From assembly GCF_003326475.1 (NCBI RefSeq), contig NZ_JPWA01000025.1, forward strand, positions 1 through 64,000: DNA of 64,000 nucleotides, written 5' to 3'. The DNA comes from Thalassospira xianhensis MCCC 1A02616 (lineage in GTDB: Bacteria > Pseudomonadota > Alphaproteobacteria > Rhodospirillales > Thalassospiraceae). The position numbers and the translations under genes are program-made. Shown here piece after piece: positions 10,175 through 19,434 of the stretch. The notes under the pieces were generated by a model that made no database searches, was not told the DNA's origin, and saw nothing but the letters and a program-made list of their open reading frames with translations. How positions within the stretch are numbered: position 1 is the stretch's first letter; every line of letters starts with the position of its first letter.

Positions 10175-10896
10175 GATCTGAAAAGCCTCGTATATTGGGT
10201 TTCGTGTTTCATCGACGTCCAGTCAACCATCGGAGCAGCCGCCCCAAGATTGACCGGACCGGTATTCATCGCGGTTTCGGTCGCCATCGCCACCGCCTTA
10301 TCAAGGGACGCCAGGGTCCGCACGCCATCGGTCTGCCCCAACGGCACCAGACGCACGGCACTTGACACCAGATTGGCCGCCATCGCGTGCAAAAACGCGC
10401 TCAGCGCATCACGCAACGGCACATCCGCCTCGGCCGCGGCAATACCCACCGCAACCGGATAGGATGGCAGACGATCATCATCGCGCATTCGCTTGGCCCA
10501 AAGGGTCAAAATGCCATCGCCCCAGACCTTCTGGGCGGTCGAGACAAAGGCACGCCCCTGCGCCGTTGCTTCCAGCGCCATTTCAGCCGTCCCGCGCCAG
10601 CAATCGGCATCAACCCCGATATCAAACAGCGCGTCCAGATCCCCCGCACGCGCCGCGCGCCATGCGGCACAGAACAGCACCGCATCAATCCGCCCGGCAC
10701 CGAATTCCAGAACCCCTTCGATCCAGGTTGTCAGGCTCTCGGCACTGATGACCCGGCGATCCTCGACCGCGTATTCAACACCGTGCGAATAGGTATAGGC
10801 ACCGACCGGGAATGACGGGCTAAGCCATGTCATCAACCGCATCAGGCCACCCGGCGTCAGGTTGGCGGGGGAACGGGGATCAAGATCAGTGGTCAT
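10171..10896 (-). CDS. ureF: Urease accessory protein UreF
   Basis: A 241-residue all-helical UreF, which together with UreD forms the platform that docks UreG on the urease apoprotein and conveys nickel. The conserved start of the fold [19 protein letters not shown] lies near residues 18-36. The start is set at 10896 (MTTDLDP). The frame continues upstream for 63 codons, but that extension is only the out-of-frame image of the UreE histidine tail and is rejected. It overlaps the end of ureE by 11 bases and the start of ureG by four, so all three are translationally coupled. Confidence 0.94.
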   Translation of the reverse strand: MTTDLDPRSPANLTPGGLMRLMTWLSPSFPVGAYTYSHGVEYAVEDRRVISAESLTTWIEGVLEFGAGRIDAVLFCAAWRAARAGDLDALFDIGVDADCWRGTAEMALEATAQGRAFVSTAQKVWGDGILTLWAKRMRDDDRLPSYPVAVGIAAAEADVPLRDALSAFLHAMAANLVSSAVRLVPLGQTDGVRTLASLDKAVAMATETAMNTGPVNLGAAAPMVDWTSMKHETQYTRLFRS

Positions 10897-11503
10897 GCGG
10901 CTCCCCGATGGCATGGGCGTGCGCATGAGAATGGGAATGCCCGTGAGAATGCGCATGGCTATGTTCATGACCGTGATCGTGATGATGGTCATGATCGTGA
11001 TCGTCATGATCATGCGGTTCTTCGAAATGATCATTGCCGTGGCTGTGACCATGGCCGCCACCGCCCAGCCCGTGATAGGCCCCATTTAGCGGATCGAACG
11101 GGGCGACTTCGGCGAAAACAACACCGCCCAGCCCCTGCACCATATCGCGCATGACATGATCATCAATGATGCGAAGCCGCCCGTCTTTCAGGACCTGAAG
11201 CGGGGTATGACGGTTGCCGATATGCCAGGCCAGTTTGGCCGCCGCAATCGGGCCGGAACACGTGATGGTCAGAACGTCCTCGGCAGCCGCGCGCACCACA
11301 ATCACCCCGCCATCAACCAGACGCAGCCGGTCACCGTTCCCCAACCGCACCGCATGGGGCAGATCAAGCAGGAACGCCTCCCCGGCATCATCCAGCAGCC
11401 GGATGCGCCGCCGGTGACGGTCGGCAAAGGCGAGTGTTACCGTACCGCGCACTTCGGCTGTGTCGGACTGGCTGACCGGGATATGTTCAATGGCGCGACG
11501 CAT
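10886..11503 (-). CDS. ureE: Urease nickel metallochaperone UreE with long histidine-rich tail
   Basis: A 205-residue UreE. The N-terminal peptide-binding domain and the central metal-binding domain (about residues 1-145) are followed by a GHGHSHGNDHFEEPHDH-type tail of about 55 residues made mostly of histidine with aspartate, glycine and alanine. UreE dimers bind nickel and hand it to UreG; histidine tails of this kind store extra nickel ions, as in Klebsiella. The start ATG is 12 bases after the ureC stop. The tail-coding DNA is a low-complexity CATGA/CATGG tract, which also generates long shadow frames in other registers. Confidence 0.95.
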   Translation of the reverse strand: MRRAIEHIPVSQSDTAEVRGTVTLAFADRHRRRIRLLDDAGEAFLLDLPHAVRLGNGDRLRLVDGGVIVVRAAAEDVLTITCSGPIAAAKLAWHIGNRHTPLQVLKDGRLRIIDDHVMRDMVQGLGGVVFAEVAPFDPLNGAYHGLGGGGHGHSHGNDHFEEPHDHDDHDHDHHHDHGHEHSHAHSHGHSHSHAHAHAIGEPHDH

Positions 11504-11514
11504 GATCCGGGCTC

Positions 11515-13224
11515 CTAGAACAGGAAGTAACGCTGTGCCATCGGCACGCGATCAACCGGCTGACAGGTCAGAAGTTCGCCATCGGCACGGACCTGATAGG
11601 TTTCCGGATCGACTTCCATTCTCGGCAGGGCATCGTTCAGTTTCATGTCCTTTTTGCCTATATTGCGCGTGTTCGAAACCGCCAGAAGCTGCTTTGCCAG
11701 ACCAAACTCGGCGGCAATTCCGGCATCAATCCCCGCCTGGGATACGAACGAGAAGCTCGATTTTGCCAATGCCGAACCATAGGCGCCAAACATCGGACGA
11801 TAATGAACCGGCTGCGGTGTGGGGATCGAGGCATTCGGATCCCCCATCGCCGCCCCGATAATCATGCCGGCCTTGATGATCATGTCGGGTTTGACGCCAA
11901 AGAACATCGGCTTCCAGACCACGATATCGGCAATCTTGCCGACCTCGATCGATCCGACATGGGATGCAATCCCCTGCGCAATTGCCGGGTTGATCGTGTA
12001 TTTCGCGACATAACGCTTGGCACGGAAATTATCATTCCCCGGCCCGTCTTCCGACAGGCTGCCGCGCTGCTTTTTCATCTTGTCGGCTGTCTGCCAGGTG
12101 CGCGAAATGACCTCGCCCACGCGGCCCATGGCCTGACTGTCCGACGAAATGATCGAAAACGCGCCAAGGTCATGCAGGATATCCTCGGCCGCAATGGTTT
12201 CGCGGCGGATGCGGCTTTCGGCAAAGGCGACATCTTCGGGGATCTTCGGATCAAGGTGATGGCACACCATCAGCATGTCCAAATGCTCGTCGATGGTGTT
12301 CACCGTAAAGGGACGTGTGGGGTTGGTCGAACTTGGCAGAACGTTCGCTTCCCCACACAGCTTGATGATATCAGGCGCATGGCCACCACCGGCCCCTTCG
12401 GTGTGGAAGGTATGGATGGTGCGACCCTTGAACGATGCACGGGTATGTTCGACAAAGCCGCTTTCATTCAGCGTATCAGTATGGATCATCACCTGCACGT
12501 CAAGGTCATCAGCCACCGACAGGCAGGTATCAATCGACGCCGGGGTCGTGCCCCAGTCTTCATGCAGTTTAAGCCCGCAAACACCGGCTTTGACCTGCTC
12601 TATCAATGATCCCGGCAGGGTCGCGTTACCCTTGCCAAAGAAACCGATATTCATCGGTAATCCGTCGGCTGCCTGCAACATGCGGGCAATGTGCCACGGG
12701 CCGGGCGTACAGGTGGTGGCGTTAGTACCCGCTGCCGGGCCGGTCCCACCGCCCAGCATCGTGGTTACACCGGAATACAGCGCATCTTCGACCTGTTGCG
12801 GGCAAATCCAGTGAATATGGGCGTCAATCCCGCCTGCGGTAATGATGTTGCCTTCACCGGCAATCACCTCGGTCCCCGGACCGATGATGATGTCAACACC
12901 GGGCTGCACATCAGGGTTCCCGGCCTTGCCGATTCCGGCAATGCGGCCATCGCGAATGCCGATATCGGCCTTGATGATGCCGGTATAATCAAGGATCAGC
13001 GCATTGGTGATCACGGTATCGACCGATCCCTCGGCGCGCGATGCCTGCGACTGGCCCATGCCGTCGCGGATGACCTTGCCACCGCCGAATTTGACTTCTT
13101 CGCCAAGGATCGTGAAATCCTGTTCGACCTCGATCAGAAGCTCGGTATCGGCCAAACGGACCTTGTCACCCACGGTCGGGCCAAACATGGCGGCATAGGA
13201 TGCGCGATCAATTTCATAAGCCAT
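11515..13224 (-). CDS. ureC: Urease alpha subunit (catalytic)
   Basis: A 569-residue urease alpha subunit, which hydrolyses urea to ammonia and carbamate at a dinickel centre in the cytoplasm. All metal ligands are present at positions two higher than in Klebsiella numbering: H136 and H138 in DAHIHWICP, the carbamylated K219 in [13 protein letters not shown]248 in [10 protein letters not shown]274 in [12 protein letters not shown], and D362 in [12 protein letters not shown]. The mobile-flap cysteine and histidine are C321 and H322. It follows ureB by two bases and precedes ureE by 11. Nothing suggests loss of activity. Confidence 0.98.
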   Translation of the reverse strand: MAYEIDRASYAAMFGPTVGDKVRLADTELLIEVEQDFTILGEEVKFGGGKVIRDGMGQSQASRAEGSVDTVITNALILDYTGIIKADIGIRDGRIAGIGKAGNPDVQPGVDIIIGPGTEVIAGEGNIITAGGIDAHIHWICPQQVEDALYSGVTTMLGGGTGPAAGTNATTCTPGPWHIARMLQAADGLPMNIGFFGKGNATLPGSLIEQVKAGVCGLKLHEDWGTTPASIDTCLSVADDLDVQVMIHTDTLNESGFVEHTRASFKGRTIHTFHTEGAGGGHAPDIIKLCGEANVLPSSTNPTRPFTVNTIDEHLDMLMVCHHLDPKIPEDVAFAESRIRRETIAAEDILHDLGAFSIISSDSQAMGRVGEVISRTWQTADKMKKQRGSLSEDGPGNDNFRAKRYVAKYTINPAIAQGIASHVGSIEVGKIADIVVWKPMFFGVKPDMIIKAGMIIGAAMGDPNASIPTPQPVHYRPMFGAYGSALAKSSFSFVSQAGIDAGIAAEFGLAKQLLAVSNTRNIGKKDMKLNDALPRMEVDPETYQVRADGELLTCQPVDRVPMAQRYFLF

Positions 13225-13226
13225 TT

Positions 13227-13538
13227 TTACGCTCCCAGCTTGCCGTTGATTTTGGCGTTAAAGCCATAGACCACACCCGACCCGGCATATTTCACCAGAT
13301 TGACTTCGCGCGTCTGGCCCGGCTCGAACCGAACGGCGGTGCCCGCCGGGATATCAAGACGGAAACCGCGCGCCGCTTCGCGATCAAAATCAAGGCCCGG
13401 ATTGGTTTCATAAAAATGATAGTGCGATCCGACCTGCACCGGGCGATCCCCGGTATTGGCGACGGTCAGTGTTTTGGTTTCGCGATCCTGATTAAGGATC
13501 AGGCTGCCTTCTTTGGTAATGATTTCACCTGGAATCAT
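13227..13538 (-). CDS. ureB: Urease beta subunit
   Basis: A 103-residue urease beta subunit, a small beta-rich structural protein of the (UreABC)3 enzyme. It starts [11 protein letters not shown] and contains the conserved [18 protein letters not shown] block. As in most alphaproteobacteria it is separate from ureA rather than fused. It lies between ureA (16 bases upstream) and ureC (two bases downstream). Confidence 0.97.
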   Translation of the reverse strand: MIPGEIITKEGSLILNQDRETKTLTVANTGDRPVQVGSHYHFYETNPGLDFDREAARGFRLDIPAGTAVRFEPGQTREVNLVKYAGSGVVYGFNAKINGKLGA

Positions 13539-13554
13539 GGCCTGTTTCCTTTGC

Positions 13555-13857
13555 CTAGCGGATCGGTTCGTGAACGGTCACAAGCTTCGTCCCGTCGGGA
13601 AATGTCGCTTCGACCTGAATTTCATGGATCATTTCGGCGATGCCATCCATTACCTGATCACGCGTGATCACAGTCGCTCCGTCGCGCATCAGATCGGCAA
13701 CCGATTTGCCGTCGCGCGCGCCTTCGACCACAAAATCCGTGATCAGGGCGATGGCTTCGGGATGGTTCAGTTTCACGCCGCGTTCAAGGCGGCGTCGCGC
13801 CACCATGGCGGCCATTGAAACCAGCAATTTGTCCTTTTCGCGTGGCGTCAGATTCAT
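13555..13857 (-). CDS. ureA: Urease gamma subunit
   Basis: A 100-residue urease gamma subunit of normal length, starting [15 protein letters not shown] and containing [18 protein letters not shown] and the VPELIHEI-equivalent block [20 protein letters not shown]. It is a structural part of the enzyme. It follows ureD by nine bases in the same operon. Confidence 0.97.
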   Translation of the reverse strand: MNLTPREKDKLLVSMAAMVARRRLERGVKLNHPEAIALITDFVVEGARDGKSVADLMRDGATVITRDQVMDGIAEMIHEIQVEATFPDGTKLVTVHEPIR

Positions 13858-13866
13858 GCCGTTCTC

Positions 13867-14724
13867 CTAAATTTCCCAAAGACGCGGCAGGCGCGCCGGA
13901 AGTCCCCGTGTTTCATGGCGGAACTGTTTCCACCACGCGCCGTAAACCCGGCGCAATTTCATCGGATCGCGCGCCATGAAACGCGTGATCACAATCCCCT
14001 TCATCGCGGTTGCCGCGCAAAGCACATCCGTTTCCATCAAACCATCGGATGCGCGCGCCAGACAATCGCGTGCGATATCAAGTTTTTCTTCGGCACCCTG
14101 CCCGACCAGAATGGCGGTCGCCGCCGCCCGTGCACCATCAAACGATGCCGGATGATCCAGCATGCGCAAAACATCACCTTCCAGATGCAGCGCATCGCGC
14201 CAGACAGGCCGCCCGTCAATCGAGACATCCCATGCATCACGTGCCAGCCCGGTTGTGAAAACCTCGCCACGGGCAAGACGGCCAAACACCATGATTTCAC
14301 CGGCCATCACCTGCCCGGAACCGGTAACGGAAACCTTCGTCTTGCGGCGCAGACGCGCCTGATCAAACAGGATGGTTTCATGCGGCAACCATTCCAGCCA
14401 GCCGTTATCTTCGGCCGCCAGATTAACCGACATCACGCAATCAGGCCCGGCGGAACGGTAAATCTTTTCGGCGGCCTGGGCGGTAAATAGCGCGGATGCC
14501 CCTGCCCTGACCCGGCCTTCAAATGCCAGATGATCGCCGCCAACCATGCCGCCCGATGTCGTCACCAGAACGGCAGTCACCAGATCCCCGGCCATCGGAC
14601 GCGGGAACAGGATTTTCATCGGATCGCGGTAATAAAGGTGATCAAGGGCTGCAAAACCCGCACCCGGCTTGAACGCAACCTCGGCCCGGCCGTCGGTGAC
14701 GATCGGGTTGGAAGCGTCTGACAT
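13867..14724 (-). CDS. ureD: Urease accessory protein UreD
   Basis: A 285-residue UreD (UreH) protein, the scaffold that binds the urease apoenzyme and recruits UreF and UreG for nickel insertion. Recognisable blocks are RAEVAFKPGAGFAALDHLYYR near the N-terminus, KILFPRP, TTSGGMVGGD and QAAEKIYRS. The start MSDASNPIV at 14724 gives the usual length; a GTG at 14808 would add 28 residues and cannot be excluded. It begins the ureDABCEFG block, 222 bases after urtE with no evident terminator between, so co-transcription with the transporter is likely, with room for an internal promoter. Confidence 0.93.
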   Translation of the reverse strand: MSDASNPIVTDGRAEVAFKPGAGFAALDHLYYRDPMKILFPRPMAGDLVTAVLVTTSGGMVGGDHLAFEGRVRAGASALFTAQAAEKIYRSAGPDCVMSVNLAAEDNGWLEWLPHETILFDQARLRRKTKVSVTGSGQVMAGEIMVFGRLARGEVFTTGLARDAWDVSIDGRPVWRDALHLEGDVLRMLDHPASFDGARAAATAILVGQGAEEKLDIARDCLARASDGLMETDVLCAATAMKGIVITRFMARDPMKLRRVYGAWWKQFRHETRGLPARLPRLWEI

Positions 14725-14946
14725 TTGCGGTTCCGCCTTCAAATCGCTGCGGACCGGGTTTTCGAGTTTGCGAAGCTGCACAAAGCCACCTGAATATTTC
14801 AGTCGCACAACCGGTTAACCCGTGGTCAGACCGGCTGGCCCATCGGCAAACACAGCAAGATGCGGGCCAAACCGCACAGCCCGCAATCACGCCATTTACC
14901 GCACCGGCCCCAATTCATCCATGCGCAAAATTTTGGCAAATGCTGA

Positions 14947-15642
14947 TCAAACAGTCAGATACGACCGCACTTTTTCGCGATCCAGCGCATCCTTGGACCC
15001 CGCCAGCACCACCTCGCCACGTTCGAGCACGACAATCTCGTCGGCCAGTTCATGGGCGAAATCAAAATACTGCTCGACCAGTAGGATCGCCATATCGCCC
15101 CGATCCGCGAGCTGTTTGATGACGCGCTGGATATCCTTGATGATCGATGGCTGAATACCCTCGGTCGGCTCATCAAGCACAAGAAGTCGCGGACGCGTCA
15201 CCAGCGCCCGCCCGATGGCAAGCTGCTGCTGCTGCCCGCCCGACAGGTCCCCGCCACGACGGCCCAGCATGTCGCGCAGCACTGGAAACAGTTCAAAAAT
15301 CTCGTCAGGGATATGACGAAGGGCGCGCGGAAGGGCAGCAAACCCGGTTTCAAGGTTTTCCTTCACGGTCAGAAGCGGGAAAATCTCGCGCCCCTGAGGC
15401 ACAATCGCAATCCCCGATGCTGATCGTTTCCAGGCCGGATCACGCGATATGTTTTTGCCTTCCCAGGTGATGTTGCCATCGGCAATCGGATGCTGTCCGA
15501 CAACCGCGCGCATCAGCGATGTTTTGCCAACACCGTTACGCCCCAGAACCGCCGTAACCTTGCCGGTTTCCGCACTGAGCGATACCTTGCGAAGCGCATG
15601 CGAAGCCCCATAAAACAGATCGATATTGGCTACATCCAGCAT
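14947..15642 (-). CDS. urtE: Urea ABC transporter ATPase UrtE
   Basis: A 231-residue ABC ATPase of the branched-chain amino acid (LivF) type. Walker A is GRNGVGKTSL, the signature is DLSGGQQQQLAIGRAL, Walker B is LLVLDEPTEG, and the EGIQPSII segment after it is typical of UrtE. With UrtD it powers high-affinity urea uptake through UrtB and UrtC. It starts two bases after urtD ends. Confidence 0.96.
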   Translation of the reverse strand: MLDVANIDLFYGASHALRKVSLSAETGKVTAVLGRNGVGKTSLMRAVVGQHPIADGNITWEGKNISRDPAWKRSASGIAIVPQGREIFPLLTVKENLETGFAALPRALRHIPDEIFELFPVLRDMLGRRGGDLSGGQQQQLAIGRALVTRPRLLVLDEPTEGIQPSIIKDIQRVIKQLADRGDMAILLVEQYFDFAHELADEIVVLERGEVVLAGSKDALDREKVRSYLTV

Positions 15643-15644
15643 GA

Positions 15645-16436
15645 TCAGCGCCCCAAATATACTTCGATGACCCGCGGGTCTTTCTGAACATGGTCAAGGC
15701 GACCTTCGGCAAGCACCGATCCTTCGTGCAGGACGGTCACCTTGCAATCAAGATCGCGGACAAATTCCATGTCATGTTCGACAACCACAACCGACCGGTC
15801 CGTTGCAATGGATCGCAGCAATTTCGCGGTCTGTTCGGTTTCGGAATCCGTCATGCCTGCAACCGGTTCATCCACCAGAAGCAATTCCGGCTCCTGCATT
15901 AGCAACATGCCAATCTCAAGCCACTGTTTCTGTCCATGCGACAGGTTGGCTGCCGTCTCGTCACGCTTGTCGGTCAGCATGATGGTTTCAAGCGTCTGTT
16001 CAATGCGAAGCTTCTCGGCGTTGCCCAAGCGATGGAAAAGCGCCTGAAACACACCGCGCCCGCCCGAACAGGCCAGCAGCAGATTGTCAAACACCGTATG
16101 GCTTTCAAACACGGTCGGCTTCTGGAACTTGCGCCCGATGCCAAGGTTCGCGATCTCTGCCTCATCAAGCTTGGTCAGGTCGACTTCGCTTCGGAACATC
16201 ACATCACCCGTATCGGGCCGGGTTTTACCGGTGATGATGTCCATCATCGTCGTCTTGCCCGCCCCGTTCGGCCCGATAATCGCGCGAAGCTCGCCCGGCT
16301 CGACATAAAACGAAAGGCTGTTAAGTGCCCGGAACCCGTCAAAGGTGACGGAAACGCCATCGACATAAAGGATGGTGTTGGCTTTGGCGGCCTTGCGTTC
16401 GGCCTTTTCAATCTCGATTGCGGCTGCCTCGCTCAT
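15645..16436 (-). CDS. urtD: Urea ABC transporter ATPase UrtD
   Basis: A 263-residue LivG-type ABC ATPase. Walker A GPNGAGKTTMMD, signature NLSHGQKQWLEIGMLL, and Walker B LLLVDEPVAGM are intact; the SHGQKQWLEI form of the signature is the usual UrtD version. The first 20 residues are a charged extension rich in glutamate, alanine and lysine. Its ATG overlaps the urtC stop in ATGA. Confidence 0.96.
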   Translation of the reverse strand: MSEAAAIEIEKAERKAAKANTILYVDGVSVTFDGFRALNSLSFYVEPGELRAIIGPNGAGKTTMMDIITGKTRPDTGDVMFRSEVDLTKLDEAEIANLGIGRKFQKPTVFESHTVFDNLLLACSGGRGVFQALFHRLGNAEKLRIEQTLETIMLTDKRDETAANLSHGQKQWLEIGMLLMQEPELLLVDEPVAGMTDSETEQTAKLLRSIATDRSVVVVEHDMEFVRDLDCKVTVLHEGSVLAEGRLDHVQKDPRVIEVYLGR

Positions 16437-17620
16437 GCCTTACCTCCTTCGTTTGCACGCCCGTTCAGGAAACGCTTCCGCAGGGTGCTAAACGCCGATT
16501 GCCGGTCGGGTGATCCAAATGCCGGCACCGCCCCGATCACACCCTTTGGCAGGAACAGGGTCACGGCGATGAACAACCCGCCAAGGAAGAACAGCCAGAA
16601 ATCAGGCATCACGCCGGTAAAGAAGGTTTTGGCATAGTTCACGATGAAAGCCCCCAGCACCGCACCATACAGCGTGCCACGCCCGCCAACCGCGACCCAG
16701 ATGACGATTTCAATCGACAATGCCGGGGCAAATTCGCCCGGATTGATGATGCCGACCTGCGGCACATAAAGCGATCCGGCAATCCCGGCCATCACGGCCG
16801 ACACGGTAAAGACGAACAGCTTGTAATATTCGACCCGGTAGCCGGTAAAACGCACGCGCGCCTCGGCATCGCGGATCGCAATCAGAACCTTGCCCAGACG
16901 GGAATTGGTAATACAGCGCGCCACGACATAACAGATGCCCAGCATCACACAGGATGCAATGAACAGGGCCGCCCGCGTTCCATCGGCCTGCAACGAGAAA
17001 CCAAGCAGATCCTTGAAATCGGTCAGGCCGTTATTGCCGCCAAATCCCATATCGTTGCGGAAGAATGCCAGTAACAGCGCATAGGTCATTGCCTGCGTGA
17101 TGATCGAAAGATACACACCGGTCACACGCGACCGGAAGGCAAGGAAACCAAACACAAAGGCCAGAAGCCCCGGCACGAACATCGCCATTACGACGGCAAA
17201 CCAGAACATGTCAAAGCCGTACCAGTACCACGGCAATTCGGTCCAGTTCAGGAACACCATGAAGTCCGGTAGTTCCGGGTTGCCATAAACCCCGCGATCC
17301 CCGATCTGGCGCATCAGATACATGCCCATGGCATAACCGCCAAGCGCAAAGAACGCCCCGTGACCAAGGCTTAGAATCCCGCAGAACCCCCAGATCAGAT
17401 CAACCGAAAGCGCCAGCAACGCATAGCAAAGGTACTTGCCAAGCAGGCTCATCATCCAAGTCGGAACATGAAGGGCAGATCCTTCGGGCACGATCAGATT
17501 ACCGACCGGGATCAGGATGGACGCCACAATCAGGATCCCAAGCAGGATCATCCCCCCACGATCCCGCAACAGCCACCCGATCACCGGCGTCATTTGGTAT
17601 TTCTGGCGATAGTCGGTCAT
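16433..17620 (-). CDS. urtC: Urea ABC transporter permease UrtC
   Basis: A 395-residue LivM-type inner-membrane permease with about ten hydrophobic helices. Conserved blocks are LSVDLIWGFCGILSLGHGAF, the family motif GNNGLTDF, and the cytoplasmic loop RDAEARVRFTGY that contacts the ATPases. It pairs with UrtB to form the urea channel. It starts three bases after the urtB stop and overlaps urtD by four bases. Confidence 0.96.
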   Translation of the reverse strand: MTDYRQKYQMTPVIGWLLRDRGGMILLGILIVASILIPVGNLIVPEGSALHVPTWMMSLLGKYLCYALLALSVDLIWGFCGILSLGHGAFFALGGYAMGMYLMRQIGDRGVYGNPELPDFMVFLNWTELPWYWYGFDMFWFAVVMAMFVPGLLAFVFGFLAFRSRVTGVYLSIITQAMTYALLLAFFRNDMGFGGNNGLTDFKDLLGFSLQADGTRAALFIASCVMLGICYVVARCITNSRLGKVLIAIRDAEARVRFTGYRVEYYKLFVFTVSAVMAGIAGSLYVPQVGIINPGEFAPALSIEIVIWVAVGGRGTLYGAVLGAFIVNYAKTFFTGVMPDFWLFFLGGLFIAVTLFLPKGVIGAVPAFGSPDRQSAFSTLRKRFLNGRANEGGKA

Positions 17621-17623
17621 GTA

Positions 17624-19318
17624 TCAGGCCTCCACCGCGCGACCCTTAAGGGCAAACAGCCCCTTTGGTCGTTTCTGGATGAACAGGATCAGCGCAATCA
17701 GAACAAAGATTTTCGCCAGCACCGCACCGGCCACCGGTTCAAGGAACTTGTTCACAATGCCAAGACTGAATGCGCCAAGGACCGTGCCCCAAAGGTTGCC
17801 AACCCCGCCAAACACCACGACCATGAAACTGTCGATGATGTAGGTCTGACCAAGGTTCGGACTGACATTTGAAATCTGGCTAAGCGCGACACCGGCAATT
17901 CCGGCAATGCCGGAACCAAGCCCGAATGTCAGGGCATCGACATAGCCGGTGCGGATGCCAACCGATCCCGCCATGCGGCGGTTCTGGGTGACAGCACGCA
18001 TTTGCAGACCAAAGGCGGTATAGCGCAGCACAATCGCGATCCCGCCGACCACAATCAGGCTGAACAGGATGATCCAAAGACGGTTGTAGGTCAGGACCAG
18101 ACCGTTTGACAGCTCAAGCGCGCCGCTCATGAAATCGGGTGCGGTAACCTGCTGGTTGGTGGCGCCAAAGATGGTTCTGATCGCCTGCTGCAAGACAAGG
18201 CTGACACCCCATGTCGCCAGAAGCGTTTCAAGCGGACGACCATACAGGAACCGGATCACGCAGCGTTCGATCACGATGCCGACCAGACCGGCAACAACGA
18301 ATGCCGCAGGCACCGCAATCACCAACGACCACGGCGAACCCGACGGAATGACAGATGAAAAAATCTGCTGCACGACAAAGGTGGTATAGGCACCGATCAT
18401 GATCATTTCGCCGTGCGCCATATTGATCACGCCCATCACGCCAAAGGTGATGGCAAGGCCAACCGCGGCAAGCAACAGCACGGATCCAAGACTGATGCCG
18501 CGATAGACATCCCCCAGCGTCTGCCACATCGAAAGCCGCCCCTCGACATCGGCAAGCGCATCTTTGGCCGCGGCGACGACTTCGGGCTGGTAACCTTCGG
18601 CTTCGGCACTGGCAACGAATTGCGACAATACCGCACGGATTTGCGGTGTGGTTTCGCTGGCCAGCACTTCGATGGCGGTCAGACGTTCTTCGGTGGTTTC
18701 ACCGGCCGCCAGCGCCATGGTCGCCCGTGCAAGTTCCATCCGCGCCAGAAGCGTCGCATCTTCCTCACGCTCGATCGCGCGGATCAGCAATGGCAACATC
18801 GACGGATCGCGGGCGTCCATGACCTGCTCGACGGCGGCAGTACGGATTCCGATATCCTGACTAAACAGGTTAAGGGCGGCCAACGCATCGCGCAGCGCGC
18901 CACGCAGACGGTTGTTGATCTTGATCTTGTCGAGTTCCTTGGAACCGCTTTCACCCACAACCTCGCCGCTGACGACGTCGATATGGTTCCAGACCTTGCC
19001 CTTTTTCTCGCCAATCACGACGTGTTCGTCGCTGGCGCGGACAAACAGGTTGCCTTCAAGCATCGCGTTCAGGATCGGCGCGACGCGGGGGTCGCCATCG
19101 GCAGCCATGGCTTCAATTGCTTCAACCTTTTTGGTCGAACTTTTGTGGTTCAGCTGTTCCGTCACATTGCGCAGTTCTTCGTCGCTAAATGCGTATGCTG
19201 GCCGAGGTGATGCCAGCACCAAAATCGCAAAAATTGCGGCAACGGCAAACAGGACAGGCAGGGAATTGTTCGCGCGGACACGGAAACGGCACAGGACAGC
19301 GGTCATGACAGTACGCAT
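17624..19318 (-). CDS. urtB: Urea ABC transporter permease UrtB with exported N-terminal domain
   Basis: A LivH-type permease of about 564 residues. A signal-like hydrophobic segment (residues 15-43, ending ASPRPAYA) is followed by a roughly 230-residue helical HEAT-like domain predicted to be periplasmic, then by a permease domain of about eight helices with GVMGVINMAHGEMIMIGAY and the coupling loop RAVTQNRRMAGSVGIRT. This long N-terminal domain is usual for UrtB and distinguishes it from LivH. The ATG at 19318 is taken as the start; a TTG three codons upstream is an alternative. It is separated from urtA by 116 bases containing a terminator-like hairpin. Confidence 0.95.
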   Translation of the reverse strand: MRTVMTAVLCRFRVRANNSLPVLFAVAAIFAILVLASPRPAYAFSDEELRNVTEQLNHKSSTKKVEAIEAMAADGDPRVAPILNAMLEGNLFVRASDEHVVIGEKKGKVWNHIDVVSGEVVGESGSKELDKIKINNRLRGALRDALAALNLFSQDIGIRTAAVEQVMDARDPSMLPLLIRAIEREEDATLLARMELARATMALAAGETTEERLTAIEVLASETTPQIRAVLSQFVASAEAEGYQPEVVAAAKDALADVEGRLSMWQTLGDVYRGISLGSVLLLAAVGLAITFGVMGVINMAHGEMIMIGAYTTFVVQQIFSSVIPSGSPWSLVIAVPAAFVVAGLVGIVIERCVIRFLYGRPLETLLATWGVSLVLQQAIRTIFGATNQQVTAPDFMSGALELSNGLVLTYNRLWIILFSLIVVGGIAIVLRYTAFGLQMRAVTQNRRMAGSVGIRTGYVDALTFGLGSGIAGIAGVALSQISNVSPNLGQTYIIDSFMVVVFGGVGNLWGTVLGAFSLGIVNKFLEPVAGAVLAKIFVLIALILFIQKRPKGLFALKGRAVEA

Positions 19319-19389
19319 GGTCACCAAGCCTTTGAAAATCGGATGTCAGAAAATCGCAAAAAGAATGGTTGCCCGATACTCAGGGCAAT

Positions 19390-19424
19390 GAAAAACAGGC
19401 TGGCTGCATCAACAGCCAGCCTGT
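19390..19424 (-). terminator. Attenuating terminator between urtA and urtB
   Basis: A perfect 12-pair stem (19395-19406 with 19413-19424, six-base loop) is followed on the minus strand by TTTTTC. It begins 11 bases after the urtA stop. Since urtB-urtE lack a clear promoter of their own in the remaining gap, partial termination here would give more binding protein than permease. Confidence 0.85.
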
Positions 19425-19434
19425 CCAATCCCGA

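Noticed and set aside
10897-11085. N-terminal extension of ureF rich in methionine, isoleucine and threonine
   Set aside because: It is the out-of-frame reading of the histidine-tail repeat of ureE; UreF proteins start at the MTTDLDP position.
10862-11089. Short plus-strand frame of methionine, arginine and valine repeats in the urease region
   Set aside because: Low-complexity antisense of the UreE histidine tail, not a gene.
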